From NCBI RefSeq assembly GCF_036634175.1, contig NZ_JAZIFX010000001.1, positions 1,984,001 to 2,048,000 on the forward strand: a DNA stretch of 64,000 nucleotides, in the 5' to 3' direction. Each line of letters begins with the position of its first letter. The stretch's first letter is position 1. The stretch comes from Streptomyces sp. P9-A2 (GTDB lineage Bacteria > Actinomycetota > Actinomycetes > Streptomycetales > Streptomycetaceae). Shown piece by piece: positions 8,540 to 18,034 of this stretch. A program made the position numbers and the translations under genes. The notes under the pieces are model-generated. The model saw nothing but the letters and a program-made list of their open reading frames with translations. It had not been told where the DNA came from and did no database searches.

Positions 8540-9514
8540 TCAGACCAGGTGCTTCTTCACCTCGGCCGCGGGCTCGTCGCCGTAGGCCTGGGCGAAGCGC
8601 TCCATGAAGTGGGCGCGGCGCAACTGGTACTCCTGGGTGCCGACGGTCTCGATGACCAGGGTGGCGAGCATGCAGCCCACCTGCGCGGCACGCTCCAGCG
8701 AGACGCCCCAGGCCAGTCCGGACAGGAATCCGGCGCGGAAGGCGTCGCCCACACCGGTCGGGTCCGCCTTGCGCTCCTCCTGGGCGCAGCCGACCTCGAT
8801 GGGGTCCTCTCCTGCGCGCTCGATGCGCACGCCGCGGGAGCCGAGGGTGGTGACGCGGTGGCCGACCTTGCCGAGGATCTCGGCGTCGCTCCAGCCGGTC
8901 TTGCTCTCGATGAGCCCCTTCTCGTACTCGTTGGAGAAGAGGTAGGTCGCCCCGTCCAGCAGTATCCGGATCTCCTCCCCGTTCATCCGGGCGATCTGCT
9001 GGGAGAAGTCGGCGGCGAACGGGATACCGCGGGTGCGGCACTCCTCGGTGTGCCGGAGCATGCCCTCCGGGTCGTCGGCGCCGATGGAGACCAGGTCGAG
9101 GCCGCCCACCCGGTCGGCGACCGTCTTCAGCTCGATCAGCCGGGCCTCGCTCATCGCGCCCGTGTAGAAGGAGCCGATCTGGTTGTGGTCGGCGTCCGTG
9201 GTGCACACGAAGCGGGCGGTGTGCAGCGTCTCGGAGATGCGGACGGAGGCGGTGTCGACGCCGTGCCGCTCCAGCCAGGCCCGGTACTCGTCGAAGTCGG
9301 AGCCGGCGGCGCCGACGAGGATCGGCCGGGTGCCGAGCTGCCCCATGCCGAAGGAGATGTTCGCGCCCACGCCGCCCCGGCGTACATCGAGCTGGTCGAC
9401 CAGGAAGGACAGCGAGACCGTGTGCAACTGGTCCGCGACGAGCTGGTCGGAGAAGCGTCCGGGGAACGTCATGAGGTGGTCGGTGGCGATGGAGCCGGTG
9501 ACTGCGATGCGCAC
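8540..9514 (-). CDS. PfkB-family carbohydrate kinase
   Basis: 324 residues, ribokinase/PfkB fold. Early GGVGANISFGMGQLG matches PfkB signature 1, and DPTGVGDAFRAGF near the C-terminus is signature 2 with the catalytic Asp and anion hole. The enzyme should phosphorylate a sugar or nucleoside with ATP in the cytoplasm; the substrate cannot be read from the sequence. Relatives are often labelled adenosine or ribo kinase. The GTG start at 9514 has AGGAGA upstream, and the encoded start MRIAVTGSIATDHL is where family similarity begins. It is transcribed alone toward the repeat tract. Confidence 0.9.
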   Translation of the reverse strand: MRIAVTGSIATDHLMTFPGRFSDQLVADQLHTVSLSFLVDQLDVRRGGVGANISFGMGQLGTRPILVGAAGSDFDEYRAWLERHGVDTASVRISETLHTARFVCTTDADHNQIGSFYTGAMSEARLIELKTVADRVGGLDLVSIGADDPEGMLRHTEECRTRGIPFAADFSQQIARMNGEEIRILLDGATYLFSNEYEKGLIESKTGWSDAEILGKVGHRVTTLGSRGVRIERAGEDPIEVGCAQEERKADPTGVGDAFRAGFLSGLAWGVSLERAAQVGCMLATLVIETVGTQEYQLRRAHFMERFAQAYGDEPAAEVKKHLV

Positions 9515-9644
9515 GGCGTGGACTCTCCTGAGGGAGGGGGATTGAAAGTCCACGCTATCTGGTGGGGGCCGTCCGATGAAGCCCGGCAAAACTACCCGAT
9601 AGTAGATCTTTCTTCGTGACCTGCGGCATGCATACGGTGCCGAC

Positions 9645-9854
9645 ATGACGAACCTCAAGGTCCACGCCCCCACTCAGGCCGACCTCGACGGCGACCTCGC
9701 GTCGCTGCGCGGCGACTGCGCCCGGATGGCTCCCCGCTGGACGGCACAGGCCCGGGACGCCGCCCGCCCGGTCTCCCCGTCCCTGATCCACGGCGTGTCC
9801 GTCCCCTCGTCCTCGGCCCGTCTGCTGGACGAGACGTCGGAGTACGGCGACTGA
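9645..9854 (+). CDS. Small conserved-type hypothetical protein
   Basis: 69-residue soluble protein (starts MTNLKVHAPTQADLDGD) with no recognised domain. Codon use has the strong G/C third positions of its neighbours, and no longer overlapping frame competes convincingly. TACGGT at 9633-9638 lies six bases before the ATG, a good leaderless -10 box, which supports it being real. It is divergent from the PfkB kinase and ahead of the large membrane protein. Two Ser/Ala/Arg-rich stretches suggest a flexible C-terminal half. Confidence 0.6.
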   Translation: MTNLKVHAPTQADLDGDLASLRGDCARMAPRWTAQARDAARPVSPSLIHGVSVPSSSARLLDETSEYGD

Positions 9855-10019
9855 GCCGGGTTCTTCCGCGGCCGGACCGGCGCCCGGGGAACCGTGCGCT
9901 CCTCCGTTGCGTCCCATCGCTGTCCCCCGTAAAGGGGATGCGGGATACGACCCGTCAGCAGTCCCGGTGCGACCGGGCAGGGTCTTCAGGGACAGCTGTG
10001 CAGCCGAAGGAGCGATGCG

Positions 10020-12473
10020 GTGAACACCGAGCGACCCGACAACGACGACGCCGGGGGACAGACCCCCGGCAGCGCGCGCGACACCGGGGGCGCTTCGGCC
10101 GACGGTGCGGACACCCCGCAGGGCGCGCAGTCCCCGGAGGGGGCCGCCTTTCCCGGCTCCTCCCCCGAGGTGCCCGCTCCGGAGACCGGCGAGTCCGGGG
10201 CGCCGGGGGCGGACACCGGGAACGCCGAGGCCGACGGCGACCGGCCGCCGGGCGGCGAACCCGAGAAGGCCCCGGGAGCCGGGAGCGAGGCCCCGGAGGC
10301 ATCTGAAGCCCGCACCGACCCCCCGCAGACCGGAGACACGGCGGACGGCGGGGCGGCGGACGGCGGGGCGGCGGACGGCGGGGCGGCGGAAGGCGCCGAG
10401 GGCCGTGGGCCGAAGAGTGACTCCGTGCCCGCCCCCGGCGCCCAGGGCGGACGGTCGGCGCCCGGGGACGCCGGGACCGGAGCTCCGTCCGCCGGGGACG
10501 CGCAGGCCGGCTCCGCACCCACCGACGCCACCACGCCGTCGGCGCCGAAGCCGGTGGACGCGCGCGCACCCGGTGCGGAACCCCGGGCACCGCAGGCGGA
10601 CGCACCGGAACCCCGGGCCCAGGAGACCGGCGCCGACAGGCCGTCCGCGTCGGAGAGCACGGACGCGACCTCGCCCGGAGCGGAGCCTGAGGCACCGCGG
10701 ACCAATGGTGCCAAGACCCCGGCGCCGGATGCCGCAGCCCCCGGGAGCGCTGCCGCGGAGGCGGACGGCGGCGAGAACGACCAGGTCGCCGCGAACGAGT
10801 CTGTGGAGGCTCCTCGGAGCCCGGACGGGACTACGGCGGCCGAGGAGCCGAAGGCCGAGTCCGCGGTCACCGGGGTTTCCGGGCCCGATGCGCCCTTGGC
10901 CGGGGCCGCCGCCGGTGACGGTGCGGTGACGGACGAGGACGAGGGGCGTACCGGTGCGGGCCACGGTGCCACCGCGGCCCCCGCCGACGTGCACCGTGAC
11001 GGTGACGGACCCGGAGCCGCGCGGTGGCGGTCGCCGGGGCTGGTCGCGGCGGTGGCCGCGGCGGTGCTGCTGGTCGGGGGCGGTGGGGCGTATCTCGCCG
11101 CCAGTGCCGTCGGCGGGTCGGGCGGCGGTACGACTCCGGGTGCGAACGGGGACGGCACTCCCCCGCCGCTCACCCTCGACGCCTACGCCGAGGGCGGGGC
11201 GCACGGCATCGCGCCGGGTGAGCCCAACCCGTACGGTGCCGCCTACCGCGCCGACGGCCCGCTCCCCGAGGGGCCCGGCTCGGCGCCGGTGTACCGCGCT
11301 CAGGGGCAGATCACCGAGGCGCAGGTGACCGGCCTGGCGCAGGCGCTCGGGGTCGACGGGAAGCCGGTGGCGGAGGGCGATGCCTGGCGGATCGGCGGCA
11401 AGGACGGCAGCGGGCCCACACTGCGGGTGGACCGCCGGGCCCCCGGCACCTGGACGTTCAGCCGGTACACGCCGGGCCCCGACGCCTGCACGGGCAAGGG
11501 CGGGACCTGCGAGGCCCCGTCGGCCGGCGACGCCCCCGCGGTGGGCGAGGAGGCCGCGAAGAAGGCCGCCGCGCCCGTGCTGAAGGCGGTGGGCCAGGAC
11601 GACGCGAAGCTCGACGCCGGCCAGGCGATGGGCGTCAAGCGGGTGGTGAACGCGGAGCCCGTGGTCGGCGGGCTGCCGACGTACGGCTGGACGACCGGGG
11701 TGGTCGTCGGCGCCGGCGGTGAGGTGGTCGGCGGCAGCGGCCGGCTGTCGACGCCGGTGAAGGCGGACACGTATCCCGTGACGGGCGCGGAGAAGGCGCT
11801 GGAGCTGCTGAACACGGCGCCGGGCGCCGGGGAGCGCGCGAAGATCGGCGGCTGCGCCACTCCCGTACCGCTGGAGGGCGACGACCGGCAGGCGCAGCAG
11901 GAGCCGTGCGCCACGGTGACGACCCTGCCCGCCAAGGACACGGTCACCGTCGAGAAGGCGGTGTTCGGGCTGGCCGCGCACTCGGTGGACGGACAGCAGG
12001 CACTCGTACCGTCCTGGCTGTTCGAGGTGCGGCCGACGAAGGCGCAGGACGGCGGCACGGTCACGTACCCGGCGGTCGAGCCGGAATACCTCGCCCCGCG
12101 GGCACGGACCGGGGAGACCGGCACGCAGCCGGCGAAGCCGGGGGACGGTGACCGGCCGACCTCGGCGCCGGCCGCACGCGATGTCGCCGTCGAGGGCTAC
12201 ACCGCCGAGGGCGGCGAGCTGACGGTGACCTTCACCGGCGGGGTGTGCGCCGACTACAAGGCCACGGCGGACGAGAGCGGCGGCCGGGTCGCGGTCACCG
12301 TGACCGAGACGCCCTGGCCGGACAAGGTCTGCATCCTGATCGCCAAGGAGTACCAGCAGACGGTGCGGCTCGACGCGCCGCTGGCCGGCCGCGACGTGGT
12401 GGACGCCGACGGCGAGCCGGTGCCGCTGCACAAGGACGGCGCGCGGCTTCCCGCGGCGCCTTCGGAGCGGTGA
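10020..12473 (+). CDS. Large single-pass membrane protein with a long disordered N-terminus
   Basis: 817 residues. Residues 1-335 are Gly/Pro/Ala/Asp/Glu-rich and probably disordered, including five-residue repeats (GGAAD) encoded by a 15-base tandem repeat near 10340-10392. A basic WRSPG turn and one membrane helix follow at about 340-362. The C-terminal about 450 residues would be outside the cell, with several Cys (PDACTGKGGTCEAP, IGGCATP, GGVCADY, KVCILI) that may form disulfides. GTG at 10020 is preceded by AAGGAG. It resembles Streptomyces Pro/Ala-rich membrane proteins that sit before erpA; no function is known to me. A terminator hairpin follows directly. Confidence 0.88.
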   Translation: MNTERPDNDDAGGQTPGSARDTGGASADGADTPQGAQSPEGAAFPGSSPEVPAPETGESGAPGADTGNAEADGDRPPGGEPEKAPGAGSEAPEASEARTDPPQTGDTADGGAADGGAADGGAAEGAEGRGPKSDSVPAPGAQGGRSAPGDAGTGAPSAGDAQAGSAPTDATTPSAPKPVDARAPGAEPRAPQADAPEPRAQETGADRPSASESTDATSPGAEPEAPRTNGAKTPAPDAAAPGSAAAEADGGENDQVAANESVEAPRSPDGTTAAEEPKAESAVTGVSGPDAPLAGAAAGDGAVTDEDEGRTGAGHGATAAPADVHRDGDGPGAARWRSPGLVAAVAAAVLLVGGGGAYLAASAVGGSGGGTTPGANGDGTPPPLTLDAYAEGGAHGIAPGEPNPYGAAYRADGPLPEGPGSAPVYRAQGQITEAQVTGLAQALGVDGKPVAEGDAWRIGGKDGSGPTLRVDRRAPGTWTFSRYTPGPDACTGKGGTCEAPSAGDAPAVGEEAAKKAAAPVLKAVGQDDAKLDAGQAMGVKRVVNAEPVVGGLPTYGWTTGVVVGAGGEVVGGSGRLSTPVKADTYPVTGAEKALELLNTAPGAGERAKIGGCATPVPLEGDDRQAQQEPCATVTTLPAKDTVTVEKAVFGLAAHSVDGQQALVPSWLFEVRPTKAQDGGTVTYPAVEPEYLAPRARTGETGTQPAKPGDGDRPTSAPAARDVAVEGYTAEGGELTVTFTGGVCADYKATADESGGRVAVTVTETPWPDKVCILIAKEYQQTVRLDAPLAGRDVVDADGEPVPLHKDGARLPAAPSER

Positions 12474-12490
12474 CGGGAGGCTGAAGGCCC

Positions 12491-12528
12491 GAAGGCGGCG
12501 GTCCCGTGGGAACGGGACCGCCGCCTTC
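12491..12528. terminator. Bidirectional terminator hairpin
   Basis: 16-bp perfect stem (12491-12506 with 12513-12528) and a six-base loop between the convergent membrane-protein gene and erpA. It starts 18 bases after the plus-strand stop. Confidence 0.75.
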
Positions 12529-12579
12529 GTGGTGCACCGTGCCGCCCTGGAGAGGTCCCGGAGCGGCGGTGGAGTCTGT

Positions 12580-12936
12580 TCAGCTGAAGGAGTCGCCGCA
12601 GGCGCAGGAGCCCGTGGCGTTCGGGTTGTCGATGGTGAAGCCCTGCTTCTCGATGCTGTCGACGAAGTCGATGGTGGCGCCGCCCAGGTACGGGGCGCTC
12701 ATCCGGTCGGTGACGACCTTCACGCCGTCGAAGTCCTTCTCCACGTCGCCGTCGAGGGAACGCTCGTCGAAGAAGAGCTGGTAGCGCAGGCCGGAGCAGC
12801 CGCCGGGCTGGACGGCGACGCGCAGGGCGAGGTCGTCACGGCCTTCCTGGTCGAGCAGCGCCTTGACCTTGGCCGCGGCGGCTTCGGTCACGAGGATGCC
12901 GTCGGTGACGGTGGTGGTCTCGTCCGATACGGACAT
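12580..12936 (-). CDS. erpA: A-type iron-sulfur cluster carrier protein
   Basis: 118 residues, HesB/IscA-like fold. The three cluster ligands are present: Cys47 in GGCSGLRY and Cys111/Cys113 in SCACG. The protein accepts a nascent Fe-S cluster and delivers it to apo-enzymes. Its position divergent from nadA, whose product needs a 4Fe-4S cluster, is suggestive but not proof of a client relation. A perfect 12-base palindrome lies 39-50 bases upstream of the ATG and could be an operator. Length and motifs are normal for actinobacterial ErpA. Confidence 0.93.
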   Translation of the reverse strand: MSVSDETTTVTDGILVTEAAAAKVKALLDQEGRDDLALRVAVQPGGCSGLRYQLFFDERSLDGDVEKDFDGVKVVTDRMSAPYLGGATIDFVDSIEKQGFTIDNPNATGSCACGDSFS

Positions 12937-12974
12937 CTACATCTCTCCCGGGTTGTACGGAGACTGCTTGCCGA

Positions 12975-12986
12975 CGGTTGCAACCG
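12975..12986. promoter_or_regulatory. Perfect 12-base palindrome upstream of erpA
   Basis: CGGTTGCAACCG is its own reverse complement and lies 39-50 bases upstream of the erpA ATG, in the promoter-proximal zone. It is a candidate operator; the binding protein is unknown. Confidence 0.4.
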
Positions 12987-13082
12987 GAGGGGCCGCGGAT
13001 TCATTCCGGGCCGGGAACGTGTTCTCTCGGCTCCGTCTTCATGCTCGCACACGCCCCGGCAAGCGGAAAACGGTCCATCCGG

Positions 13083-13165
13083 CCCTCTTCCGGACACCGC
13101 CCCGGAAACAGCCCCCGGACCTCACCCCGGAACCTGCCCCGGAAACCGCTCCGGAACCGCCGAAG
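13083..13165. repeat. Degenerate short repeats in the erpA-nadA gap
   Basis: Several copies of a CCCCGGAA-type phrase spaced about 15-17 bases apart in the 419-base divergent region between erpA and nadA. No gene is seen in the gap. The functional signals appear to lie nearer each start (12975-12986 for erpA, 13226-13270 for nadA). Confidence 0.45.
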
Positions 13166-13225
13166 TCCGGCCGGGAACGAACGAGCCTCCACCGGGATTC
13201 ACGTCACATGGACGCTATGGCCGTC

Positions 13226-13270
13226 GTCAAACTGACGCGAGCCGGATATGATAGATAGCGTCAATTCGAC
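13226..13270 (+). promoter_or_regulatory. nadA promoter with paired candidate operators
   Basis: Two 11-mers with the form GTCAAnnnGAC lie at 13226-13236 and 13260-13270, 34 bases apart, about three helical turns. A good -10 hexamer TATGAT (13247-13252) sits between them. The layout looks like a repressor flanking a promoter. NAD-synthesis genes in actinobacteria are commonly repressed in response to NAD or nicotinamide, but the regulator cannot be named from this sequence. Confidence 0.5.
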
Positions 13271-13355
13271 GAGAAGTTGAACCGGTGTCCCGCTTGTCCC
13301 GCCGGGTCCGCTCCATGCGGACCCGGCGAGCCGCAGAACAGAAAGGGTGCGTGTC

Positions 13356-14540
13356 GTGACCACCGCCCAGACCCAGGAGCTCGACGTCCAGCCGTCGCCC
13401 CTCGCCCTGCTGCTCCTCGGCCGGGAGGCCGACCCGAGGAGCGAGCGCGGTGTGGAGTGTCCCGGAGACCTCCCCTCGCCGTCCGACCCGGACCTGGTGG
13501 AGCGCGCCCGCGCCGCCAAGGAGAAGCTCGGGGACAAGGTCTTCGTCCTCGGCCACCACTACCAGCGCGACGAGGTCATCCAGTTCGCCGACGTCACGGG
13601 CGACTCGTTCAAGCTGGCCAAGGACGCCGCCGCGCGCCCGCAGGCCGAGTACATCGTGTTCTGCGGTGTGCACTTCATGGCCGAGTCGGCGGACATCCTC
13701 ACCGGCGACGACCAGAAGGTGGTCCTGCCGGACCTCGCGGCCGGCTGCTCCATGGCCGACATGGCCACCGCCGAGCAGGTCGCGGAGTGCTGGGACGTGC
13801 TGACCGAGGCCGGGATATCCGACCGGGTCGTGCCCGTCTCGTACATGAACTCCTCCGCCGACATCAAGGCCTTCACGGGCAAGCACGGCGGCACCATCTG
13901 CACCTCCTCCAACGCGAAGCGCGCCCTCGACTGGGCCTTCGAGCAGGGCGAGCAGGTCCTCTTCCTCCCCGACCAGCACCTCGGCCGCAACACCGCGGTG
14001 CGGGACCTGGGGATGTCCCTGGAGGACTGCGTCCTCTACAACCCGCACAAGCCGAACGGCGGGCTGACGGCACAGGAGCTGCGGGACGCGAAGATGATCC
14101 TGTGGCGGGGCCACTGCTCGGTGCACGGCCGCTTCAGCCTGGACTCGGTCAACGACGTGCGCGAGCGCATCCCGGGCGTGAATGTCCTGGTCCACCCCGA
14201 GTGCCGGCACGAGGTCGTGGCCGCGGCGGACTACGTCGGGTCGACCGAGTACATCATCAAGGCGCTGGAGGCGGCCCCGGCCGGTTCCAAGTGGGCGATC
14301 GGCACGGAGCTGAACCTGGTGCGCCGGCTGGCGAACCGTTTCGCTCCCGAGGGCAAGGAGGTCGTCTTCCTCGACAAGACGGTCTGCTTCTGCTCCACCA
14401 TGAACCGCATCGACCTCCCCCACCTGGTCTGGACCCTGGAGTCCCTCGCCGAGGGCAACCTGGTCAACCGCATCGAGGTGGACAAGGAGACCGAGCAGTT
14501 CGCCAAGCTGGCCCTGGAGCGGATGCTGGCACTGCCGTAA
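13356..14540 (+). CDS. nadA: Quinolinate synthase
   Basis: 394-residue 4Fe-4S enzyme of de novo NAD synthesis that condenses iminoaspartate with dihydroxyacetone phosphate to quinolinate. Cluster ligands are recognisable: Cys103 in FCGVHFMAESA, Cys254 in WRGHCSVH and Cys346 in CFCSTM. The GTG at 13356 is preferred over the in-frame GTG at 13347 because GAAAGGG (13341-13347) is then at normal ribosome-binding distance. It is monocistronic: the upstream region has a dedicated promoter and a perfect terminator follows 12 bases after the stop. nadB and nadC are not adjacent. Confidence 0.95.
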   Translation: MTTAQTQELDVQPSPLALLLLGREADPRSERGVECPGDLPSPSDPDLVERARAAKEKLGDKVFVLGHHYQRDEVIQFADVTGDSFKLAKDAAARPQAEYIVFCGVHFMAESADILTGDDQKVVLPDLAAGCSMADMATAEQVAECWDVLTEAGISDRVVPVSYMNSSADIKAFTGKHGGTICTSSNAKRALDWAFEQGEQVLFLPDQHLGRNTAVRDLGMSLEDCVLYNPHKPNGGLTAQELRDAKMILWRGHCSVHGRFSLDSVNDVRERIPGVNVLVHPECRHEVVAAADYVGSTEYIIKALEAAPAGSKWAIGTELNLVRRLANRFAPEGKEVVFLDKTVCFCSTMNRIDLPHLVWTLESLAEGNLVNRIEVDKETEQFAKLALERMLALP

Positions 14541-14551
14541 CCACGTCGACC

Positions 14552-14601
14552 ACGACGGAGGGCCTGCCCGGAACCGAAGTTCCGGGCAGGCCCTCCGTCG
14601 T
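14552..14601. terminator. Perfect 23-bp hairpin terminator after nadA
   Basis: 14552-14574 pairs completely with 14579-14601 around a CGAA tetraloop. It lies between the convergent nadA and RND transporter genes and can serve both. Confidence 0.85.
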
Positions 14602-14623
14602 ACGCGACCGACTCGCGAACCGG

Positions 14624-17600
14624 TCAGACCTGCGCCGACGCCGTGTCGTCCGCGGACTCGGCGGACTTCTCCGCTTCCGCCGGCTCCGCTTCGTCCCCGG
14701 CCGCCGTGTCCTTCTTCAGGGCCTTCTTCTTCGCGCGCCGCTCCTTGCGGAGCTCCAGCATCGCGTAGAGGGTCGGGACCAGGAGGAGGGTCAGCAGGGT
14801 CGAGGTGATCAGACCGCCGATCACCACCACGGCCAGCGGCTGCGCGATGAAGCCGCCCTCGCCGGTGACGCCGAGCGCCATCGGGAGCAGGGCGAAGATC
14901 GTCGCCAGGGCCGTCATCAGGATCGGGCGCAGCCGGTGCCGGCCGCCCTCGATCACGGCCTCGACGACACCGTAACCCTGGGCGCGGTACTGGTTGACCA
15001 GGTCGATCAGCACGATCGCGTTGGTGACCACGATGCCGGTCAGCATCAGCATGCCGATCATCGCGGGGACGCCCATCGGGGTGCCCGTGACGATCAGCAG
15101 GCCGATCGCGCCGGTCGCCGCGAACGGGATGGACACCAGCAGGATCAGCGGCTGGGCGAGCGAGCGGAAGGTGCCGACCAGGAGCATGAAGATGATCGCG
15201 ATCGCCGCGAGCATCGCCAGGCCCAGGTTGGCGAACGCCTCGTCCTGGTCCGCGGACACGCCGCCGATCTCCGCCGTCGCGCCCGCCGGGAGGGTGAGCG
15301 CGTCGATCTTCGTCTGGAGCTCCGCGCTGACCGCGCCGGTGTTGTCGCCGGTCGGGCGGGCGGTGACGGTGGCGGAGCGCTGGCCGTCGATCCGGGTCAT
15401 GGACACCGGGCCGTCCACCAGCTCGACGGTGGCGATGTCGCCCAGCTCCACCGGGCCCAGGGGCAGCTTCTTCAGTTCGGCCAGCGTGGTGGCCGGCTCT
15501 GCCGAGCGGATGACGACGTCGCGCTCGGTGTCGTCGAGGACCGCCTTGGCGGCCGGGGTGCCCCGGACCGCCTGGGCGACGGCGGCGCCGAGCGTCCGGT
15601 CGTCGAACCCGGCCGCGGCGGCACGGGAGGTGGCCTCGACGGAGATCCGCGGCACGCTCTGCGACAGGTCGCTGGTGACGTCCGTGACGTCGTCCAGCGA
15701 GGCCACGGCCTCCTGGACCTGGTCGGCCGCCTTGCGCAGCACCTGCGCGTCGGCCGCCTTGACGACGACGCTCAGGTCCTGGCTGCCGAATCCGTCGCCG
15801 CCCGCGATGGTGGTGGTGCCGATGCCGTCGAGTTCGCCGAGGCCCTTCTCGATGCGCTTCTGCACGTCTGCGGAGGACGCGGAGTCATCCAGCATGACCT
15901 GGTAGGTGGCCTGGTTGCTGTCCGTACCGCCGCCGAAGGCGGCCATGAAGCCGGACGAGCCGATGGTGACCTGGTGGTCCTTGACGCCCTTGGTGTCGCC
16001 GAGCAGCTTCTCGACCTTCTTGGCCTGCTCGTCGGTCGCCGCGAGGCTGGTGCCGGGCTCCAGCTCCTGGCGGACCGTGAGGACCGGCTGCTCGCCCTGG
16101 TCGAAGAAGTTGGTCTTGAGCAGCGGGGTCATCCCGAGGGTGCCGATCAGGACGACGGCGGCGATGCCGATACTGGCCAGCCTGCGCCGGGTGGCGAAGC
16201 CCAGGACGGAGACGTAGACGCGCTGGAGGCGGCTCTTCGCCTCCTTCTCCTCGGCAAGCCGGCGGGCTTCCTCGGCGTCCTCGGGGGTGCCCTTCGGGGG
16301 ACGCAGGAACCAGTACGACAGGACGGGGACGACCGTCAGCGACACCAGCAGGGAGGCGAGCAGCGCCGCGGTGACGGTGAGGCTGAAGGAGCCGAACAGC
16401 TCCCCGACCATGCCGCCGACCAGGCCGATCGGCAGGAAGACGGCGACGGTGGTCAGCGTCGCGGAGGTCACCGCGCCGGCCACCTCACGGACGGCGACCA
16501 GGATCGCCTCGCGGCGCTCCTCGCCGTAGCCGAGGTGCCGCTTGATGTTCTCCAGGACGACGATGGAGTCGTCGACGACCCGGCCGATCGCGATGGTCAG
16601 CGCGCCCAGGGTCAGCATGTTCAGCGACAGGTCGCGCGTCCACAGCACGATCAGCGCGAGCACGATGGACAGCGGGATGGACACCGCGGTGACCAGGGTC
16701 GAGCGGATCGAGGCCAGGAAGACCAGGATCACCAGGACCGCGAAGACCAGGCCGAGCGCGCCCTCGACGGTCAGGCCCTCGATGGCCTGGGCGACGGCCG
16801 GGCCCTGGTCGCTGACGACGGTGAGGTCGGCGCCCGCGCCGAGTGCCTCGCGCAGCTCGGGCAGCTTCTCGTCGACGGCGTCCGAGATGGCGACGGCGCT
16901 GCCGTCGTGGTCCATGGTGACCACCACGGCGAGGCTGGGTTCGCCGTTGGTGCGGGTGAGGGAGTCGGCCCTGGCCTCCTGCTGCTCGACCTTCGCCACC
17001 GAGCCGAGACGGACCGGCTTGCCCTTGCCGCCGGGCTCGCCGGTGACCATCAGGTCCTCGATCTGCTCGAGCGAGGTGTAGCCGCCGCCCACCTGGACGG
17101 TGCGGTTGGCGCCGTCCTCGTCGAAGGAGCCGGCCGGGACGGTCGCGCCGCCCGCCTGGAGGGCCTGCAGGAGCGACTGCGTCGTGAGGCCGGCGTCGGC
17201 GAGCTTCGCGTCGTCGGGGGTGACGGTGACCTGGAGGTCCCGTACGCCGTCCACGGCGACCTGGCCGACGCCGTCGATGGCCTCCAGCTCGGTGACCACT
17301 GTCCGGTCGAGCTGGTCGGCGAGGGCCTGCTGGTCCTTGTCGGAGGTGACGGCGAGGACCACGGTCGGGATGTCGTCGGTGCTGCCGGCGACGACCTGCG
17401 GGTCCACGCCGTCGGGCAGCACGGCCCGGGCCCGGTTGACGGCCTGCTGGACGTCGGCGACGAGCTGCTTGGTCTCGTTGCCGAAGTCGAAGGAAGCCAT
17501 GATCACGGCGTTGCCCTCGCTGGCCGTCGAGGTGACGCCGGAGATGCCGTCGACGGCCTCCAGGTTGTTCTCGATGGGCTCGACGACCTGCTTCTCCACC

Positions 17601-17776
17601 ACGTCCGGGGACGCGCCCTGGTAGGGGGCGATCACGGAGATCATGGGCAGTTCGATGGTCGGCAGCAGCTGCTGCTTGAGCTGAGGTATCGCGATCGCCC
17701 CGAACACGAGCGCGACGATCGACATGAGTCCGATCAGGGCGCGTTGCGCGAGGCTGAATCTGGCCAGCCAGGACAT
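14624..17776 (-). CDS. RND-family efflux transporter (HAE1/AcrB type)
   Basis: 1050-residue proton-driven exporter. The layout is the RND one: a helix at residues 12-30, a first large extracytoplasmic loop, a helix block 2-6, a second loop, then helices 8-12. The TM4 acidic pair is in VVDDSIVVLENIKRH near residue 405. GQEP-type porter segments such as LLPTIELPMISV and PYQGASPDVVEKQVVEP are typical. The C-terminus is a Lys/Glu/Ala-rich cytoplasmic tail of about 40 residues. No membrane-fusion protein or outer channel is adjacent, as expected for a monoderm. The substrate is unknown. The start ATG is at 17776. Confidence 0.93.
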   Translation of the reverse strand: MSWLARFSLAQRALIGLMSIVALVFGAIAIPQLKQQLLPTIELPMISVIAPYQGASPDVVEKQVVEPIENNLEAVDGISGVTSTASEGNAVIMASFDFGNETKQLVADVQQAVNRARAVLPDGVDPQVVAGSTDDIPTVVLAVTSDKDQQALADQLDRTVVTELEAIDGVGQVAVDGVRDLQVTVTPDDAKLADAGLTTQSLLQALQAGGATVPAGSFDEDGANRTVQVGGGYTSLEQIEDLMVTGEPGGKGKPVRLGSVAKVEQQEARADSLTRTNGEPSLAVVVTMDHDGSAVAISDAVDEKLPELREALGAGADLTVVSDQGPAVAQAIEGLTVEGALGLVFAVLVILVFLASIRSTLVTAVSIPLSIVLALIVLWTRDLSLNMLTLGALTIAIGRVVDDSIVVLENIKRHLGYGEERREAILVAVREVAGAVTSATLTTVAVFLPIGLVGGMVGELFGSFSLTVTAALLASLLVSLTVVPVLSYWFLRPPKGTPEDAEEARRLAEEKEAKSRLQRVYVSVLGFATRRRLASIGIAAVVLIGTLGMTPLLKTNFFDQGEQPVLTVRQELEPGTSLAATDEQAKKVEKLLGDTKGVKDHQVTIGSSGFMAAFGGGTDSNQATYQVMLDDSASSADVQKRIEKGLGELDGIGTTTIAGGDGFGSQDLSVVVKAADAQVLRKAADQVQEAVASLDDVTDVTSDLSQSVPRISVEATSRAAAAGFDDRTLGAAVAQAVRGTPAAKAVLDDTERDVVIRSAEPATTLAELKKLPLGPVELGDIATVELVDGPVSMTRIDGQRSATVTARPTGDNTGAVSAELQTKIDALTLPAGATAEIGGVSADQDEAFANLGLAMLAAIAIIFMLLVGTFRSLAQPLILLVSIPFAATGAIGLLIVTGTPMGVPAMIGMLMLTGIVVTNAIVLIDLVNQYRAQGYGVVEAVIEGGRHRLRPILMTALATIFALLPMALGVTGEGGFIAQPLAVVVIGGLITSTLLTLLLVPTLYAMLELRKERRAKKKALKKDTAAGDEAEPAEAEKSAESADDTASAQV

Positions 17777-18034
17777 GGGTTACGGATCTCTCTTCTGTGA
17801 GCGTGTGTGAGCGGTTGGGAACGTCTGCGAGCGGTTGGAAGTGCGGTCTGAAGGGGGGTGGGAAGTACGGTCACCGGCACCGTCCGACGCGCGGTCACGG
17901 GCACGGGCGGGGGCACGGCGGCTCAGCCGGGTGCCCGCTCTACACAGTGGTGCATGGGGAGGGGCCGATCCGTAGGCCGGGAGTCCCGTTCCTCGGGGCG
18001 GCGGCTACTCCCCCCGCAGTACACGCGGTCGCGT

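Noticed and set aside
9555..12431. A 958-codon minus-strand open frame opposite the large membrane protein
   Set aside because: Arg/Gly/Ala-rich shadow frame with no motif; the plus-strand protein has a ribosome binding site, a membrane helix and a terminator.
13277..17800. A 1507-codon open frame on the plus strand covering nadA and the RND transporter
   Set aside because: It is antisense to the RND gene (and out of frame with nadA); the composition is that of a mirrored high-G+C gene and no domain can be read in it.
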